Assembly: GCA_023251275.1 (NCBI GenBank)
Contig: JAHEZC010000073.1
Coordinates: 1-8,647 of the forward strand
From: Parafilimonas sp.
GTDB taxonomy: Bacteria; Bacteroidota; Bacteroidia; Chitinophagales; Chitinophagaceae
Length of the DNA: 8,647 bases
Reading direction: 5' to 3'
Below are positions 6,788 to 8,647 of this stretch, one piece after another. The number at the start of each line of letters is the position of its first letter. Position 1 is the first letter of the stretch. The notes beneath the pieces were generated by a model. It had not been told where the DNA came from, did not search any database, and saw only the letters and a program-made list of their open reading frames with translations. A program made the position numbers and the translations under genes.

Positions 6788-6956
6788 AGAAGTAAGCGGT
6801 TCCGCCATGCCTAAGGGTGAGGTTTTCACTGTTGTGTCATTTAAACGTTCGGATGTATCAGCAACAAATATTGAAAAGTACTAGGGCAGCGCTTCCTGTC
6901 ATAGACTGGGTTTCATTTAAACTTCGTAGGATTCCCCGGAACATTACGAAGAGCGG
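6788..6956. other. Spacer between the two gene relics
   Basis: No coding potential was seen, and I could not align this stretch to either intact parent gene. It contains ATTTAAAC twice (6839-6846 and 6914-6921), each preceded by TC, and an inverted repeat at 6922-6951. Confidence 0.5.
6922..6951. repeat. Inverted repeat CTTCGTA...TACGAAG
   Basis: A 7-bp stem (CTTCGTA at 6922-6928 and TACGAAG at 6945-6951) encloses 16 nt that contain a smaller inverted pair TTCC/GGAA. It lies a few bases before the membrane-protein relic begins. It could be a hairpin terminator lacking a T-run, or a scar of the rearrangement. Confidence 0.4.
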
Positions 6957-7067
6957 GGCCTCGCCGCAATAAGCTACCATAGTGTTCCGTATGCAAATGA
7001 ATTATTATTTGGCGCAGCATGCATCATGTTTACGGGAGTATTGATTTTTAATTTCAACCGTCGCTAA
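6957..7067 (+). pseudogene. Relic of a second copy of the 12-TM membrane-protein gene, 3' end only
   Basis: The frame reads GLAAISYHSVPYANELLFG followed by AACIMFTGVLIFNFNRR and stop TAA at 7065-7067. It matches residues 366 to about 400 of the intact 12-TM protein, GLADISYHSVPYANELLFG then AACAMFIGLLILLLGK. Over the 18 codons from ISYH to AAC the differences are four synonymous changes and no amino-acid change, so this copy diverged while still under protein-level selection. After that it drifts and ends about 12 codons earlier than the intact gene, with no SRPDELVPSSI tail. An upstream in-frame TAG at 6927-6929 and the absence of the first 365 residues show it is a remnant. Confidence 0.82.
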
Positions 7068-7086
7068 CTTTAATGCTGGAGCAAGC

Positions 7087-7098
7087 TGACAATTGTCA
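7087..7098. promoter_or_regulatory. 12-bp palindrome, candidate operator upstream of pfkB
   Basis: TGACAATTGTCA is a perfect palindrome about 68 bp before the pfkB ATG, in the gap after the membrane-protein relic. TGACA-N2-TGTCA has the form of a site for a dimeric regulator. No cognate regulator is in the window. Confidence 0.35.
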
Positions 7099-7143
7099 TG
7101 TGGTTTAATAACAGCCATCATCAGTGCTGCAGTTCAGCTCATT

Positions 7144-7151
7144 TAGTTTTG
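7144..7151 (+). promoter_or_regulatory. Bacteroidota -7 promoter element for pfkB
   Basis: TAGTTTTG matches TAnnTTTG exactly and is identical to the element before the Crp/Fnr gene. It predicts a start near 7158, about 8 nt before the ATG at 7166, and argues against the in-frame ATG at 7124. No good -33 element is seen at the expected distance. Confidence 0.4.
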
Positions 7152-7165
7152 AAAAATATTTTTAT

Positions 7166-8095
7166 ATGTCGTCCATCATCACTATCACACTTAATCCGTG
7201 TATTGATAAAAGTGCATCTATTGCTTCGCTGAAGCCAGAGAAAAAATTAAGATGCAGTAAACCGAAATATGAAGCGGGCGGAGGTGGTATCAATGTAAGC
7301 CGTGCCATTCGGAAATTAGGCGGTGATTCCATTCCCATATTTCCCGCCGGTAGTTATACCGGAACACTCCTCACTGATTTATTAATACAGGAAAATATTC
7401 ATCCCGTCATTATTAACATCAAAGAATATACAAGAGAAAACTTTATGGTGGTTGATGAAGCGACGAATAATCAATATCGCTTCTGCATGCCAGGGCCTGT
7501 GCTGGAAGAATCTGAATGGCATGCCTGTCTCAAAGCAATTGAATTAATTAAAGATGCGGAATATATTGTTGCCAGCGGCAGCCTGCCACCGGGTGCTCCT
7601 GTTGATATTTTTGGCCGCATAGCACAGATATCAAAATCCAAAGGAGCAAAATTTATTCTCGATACTTCAGGTGAACCATTGAAACATGCTTTGGAACAAG
7701 GCGTCTATTTGTGGAAACCAAATTCGGGTGAACTAAGCGCTTTATCCGGCACAGAAGAATTAACAACTGAAACAGCAATACAGGCTGCAAAAAAAATTAT
7801 AGCAGAAAAAAAATCGGAGATCATTGTTGTTTCATTGGGAGCAGCGGGAGCTATTCTTATTACTGAAAATATTACGCAACGATTTAATACACCTTTGGTA
7901 AAACGCAGAAGCACGGTGGGTGCTGGAGATAGTATGGTAGCCGGAATTGTGTTAAGTCTTTTAAAAAACAAGTCACTGCCTGATGCAGTTTTGTATGGTG
8001 TGATGTGTGGTACTGCCGCCACCATGAATCCCGGAACGGAATTGTGCAGGCTGGAAGATGTGGAACAGTTGTACAACAATGCTGTTCATCTTTGA
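7166..8095 (+). CDS. pfkB: 6-phosphofructokinase, PfkB (ribokinase) family
   Basis: Phosphorylates fructose 6-phosphate to fructose 1,6-bisphosphate with ATP in the cytoplasm. From the ATG at 7166 the protein has 309 residues, the same length as E. coli PfkB. It follows that protein throughout: TLNPCIDKS with D14, EKKLRC with K27, the sugar-binding EAGGGGINVSRAIRKLGG (36-53), IFPAG, YRFCMPGP, the ribokinase-type SGSLPPG, KPNSGELSAL, VVSLGAAGA, and the C-terminal STVGAGDSM signature with catalytic D255. An upstream in-frame ATG at 7124 would add 14 residues unlike the family and lies upstream of the predicted promoter, so it is rejected. The related 1-phosphofructokinase and tagatose-6-phosphate kinase cannot be fully excluded, but the PfkB-type GGGGIN and EKKLRC context favours fructose 6-phosphate. 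It is a single gene with its own putative promoter, with no link to the nos genes. Confidence 0.9.
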   Translation: MSSIITITLNPCIDKSASIASLKPEKKLRCSKPKYEAGGGGINVSRAIRKLGGDSIPIFPAGSYTGTLLTDLLIQENIHPVIINIKEYTRENFMVVDEATNNQYRFCMPGPVLEESEWHACLKAIELIKDAEYIVASGSLPPGAPVDIFGRIAQISKSKGAKFILDTSGEPLKHALEQGVYLWKPNSGELSALSGTEELTTETAIQAAKKIIAEKKSEIIVVSLGAAGAILITENITQRFNTPLVKRRSTVGAGDSMVAGIVLSLLKNKSLPDAVLYGVMCGTAATMNPGTELCRLEDVEQLYNNAVHL

Positions 8096-8188
8096 GTAGT
8101 GAACAACCTCTAAAGAAAAAATTTCTTCATGTGCTTATTCAATAAAAAAAAACAGTAAGGCTTCTGTTAAGAAAATCAAATAATATTT

Positions 8189-8647
8189 ATGGATTTCCAC
8201 AACTCTTCTACTGTTATTATCGCACTCATAGTATCCAATATTGTTTCATTATTCATATTATGGTGCAGTTGGAAAAAACCAGGCATAGCGAGGTTCCTTT
8301 TTTTTCTCCTGTTTACCTGGGCATCTTTTACCAACGGCAGTTATTCACTTACCAAACCACAGGTTTATATCGAGTACGCAGATTTTGCATTGCTGTCCAT
8401 GTATAAAAATTTTATTCTTGGTTTTTTCAGCCAGCACATTACCATTCTTGTTTTTACAGTAGCTGTATCCCAGTTTTTGATTGGTGTCTCCATGCTTATG
8501 AAAGGAATTATTTTTCGAGCAGGTTGTTGGGGAGGCATCATTTTTCTTATCAGTATTCTTCCGCTTGGTTTGGGTGCAGGAGCTCCTTCAACGTTGTTAA
8601 TGGCTGCAGGTTTATTCCTTTTATGGAGAAAAAATATCAGCAATTAT
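8189..8647 (+). CDS. Unrecognised integral membrane protein, N-terminal 153 residues; continues past window
   Basis: An ATG at 8189 opens a plus-strand frame with no stop to the window end. The protein starts MDFHNSSTVIIALIVSNIVS and has about five hydrophobic helices: residues 8-28, 35-50, 73-103 (probably one long or two short helices), 108-127 and 130-146. A polar segment with KPQVYIEYADFA lies between the second and third. I do not recognise the family; it resembles small uncharacterised membrane proteins of Bacteroidota. WRKNISNY at the window edge may be close to its C-terminus. It begins 93 bp after pfkB on the same strand. The gap contains only weak A/T-rich inverted repeats. Confidence 0.7.
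   Translation, partial: MDFHNSSTVIIALIVSNIVSLFILWCSWKKPGIARFLFFLLFTWASFTNGSYSLTKPQVYIEYADFALLSMYKNFILGFFSQHITILVFTVAVSQFLIGVSMLMKGIIFRAGCWGGIIFLISILPLGLGAGAPSTLLMAAGLFLLWRKNISNY

Noticed and set aside
7124..7165. Upstream ATG giving a 323-residue PfkB
   Set aside because: The extra 14 residues do not fit the family, and the ATG at 7166 gives exactly the length and start seen in E. coli PfkB.
6599..7165. Insertion sequence or CRISPR remnant in the gene-free stretch
   Set aside because: No transposase-like frame, no terminal inverted repeats with target duplication and no regularly spaced repeats; the content is explained largely by two gene relics.
8113..8127. A/T-only inverted repeat AAGAAA/TTTCTT after pfkB as a terminator
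   Set aside because: No GC in the stem core beyond one pair and no T-run after it; too weak to call.
8365..8643. Minus-strand frame of 92 codons at the right edge
   Set aside because: The plus strand has an uninterrupted membrane-protein frame from 8189 to the end with regular hydrophobic helices; the minus frame is basic and proline-rich with no recognisable features.

Overview
The window looks like a chromosomal segment of a Bacteroidota bacterium, probably of the Chitinophagaceae/Sphingobacteriales type. This rests on protein resemblance (clade II NosZ, a Bacteroidota-style Crp/Fnr regulator, many short lipoprotein signals), moderate-to-low GC, absence of clear Shine-Dalgarno sequences, and several sites matching the Bacteroidota -7 promoter element TAnnTTTG. 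The assignment is an inference from family resemblance.

Left part (1-3893), a nitrous-oxide respiration locus. On the minus strand a lipoprotein monoheme cytochrome c (1303-1773) is followed 60 bp later by nosZ, the copper enzyme reducing N2O to N2. Only the N-terminal 414 residues of nosZ are in the window; the gene runs off the left edge. Divergent from this pair is a Crp/Fnr-type regulator (2001-2597), followed by a 12-TM histidine-containing membrane protein (2655-3893) that I read as a divergent heme-copper-oxidase-like protein. Two perfect FNR-type boxes with identical half-sites (ATGAT-N4-ATCAT) lie at 1907-1920, in the divergent promoter region, and at 2599-2612, just before the membrane-protein gene. 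The simplest model is that the regulator controls the cytochrome/nosZ operon, itself and the membrane protein.

Middle part (3894-6598). A DKNYY-repeat lipoprotein (4103-4756) of unknown function is followed by a lipoprotein amidohydrolase of the YtcJ-like class (4841-6598). A perfect 16-bp palindrome sits between them.

Right part (6599-8647). The stretch 6599-7165 has no intact gene but holds two relics: the 3' end of a second DKNYY gene (6671-6787) and the 3' end of a second copy of the 12-TM membrane-protein gene (6957-7067). They are paralogous to the intact genes about 2-3 kb upstream but lie in the opposite order, a trace of past duplication and deletion. Then come a PfkB-type 6-phosphofructokinase (7166-8095) and the start of an unrecognised membrane protein (8189 to the right edge). 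No tRNA, rRNA, CRISPR array or intact insertion sequence was seen.
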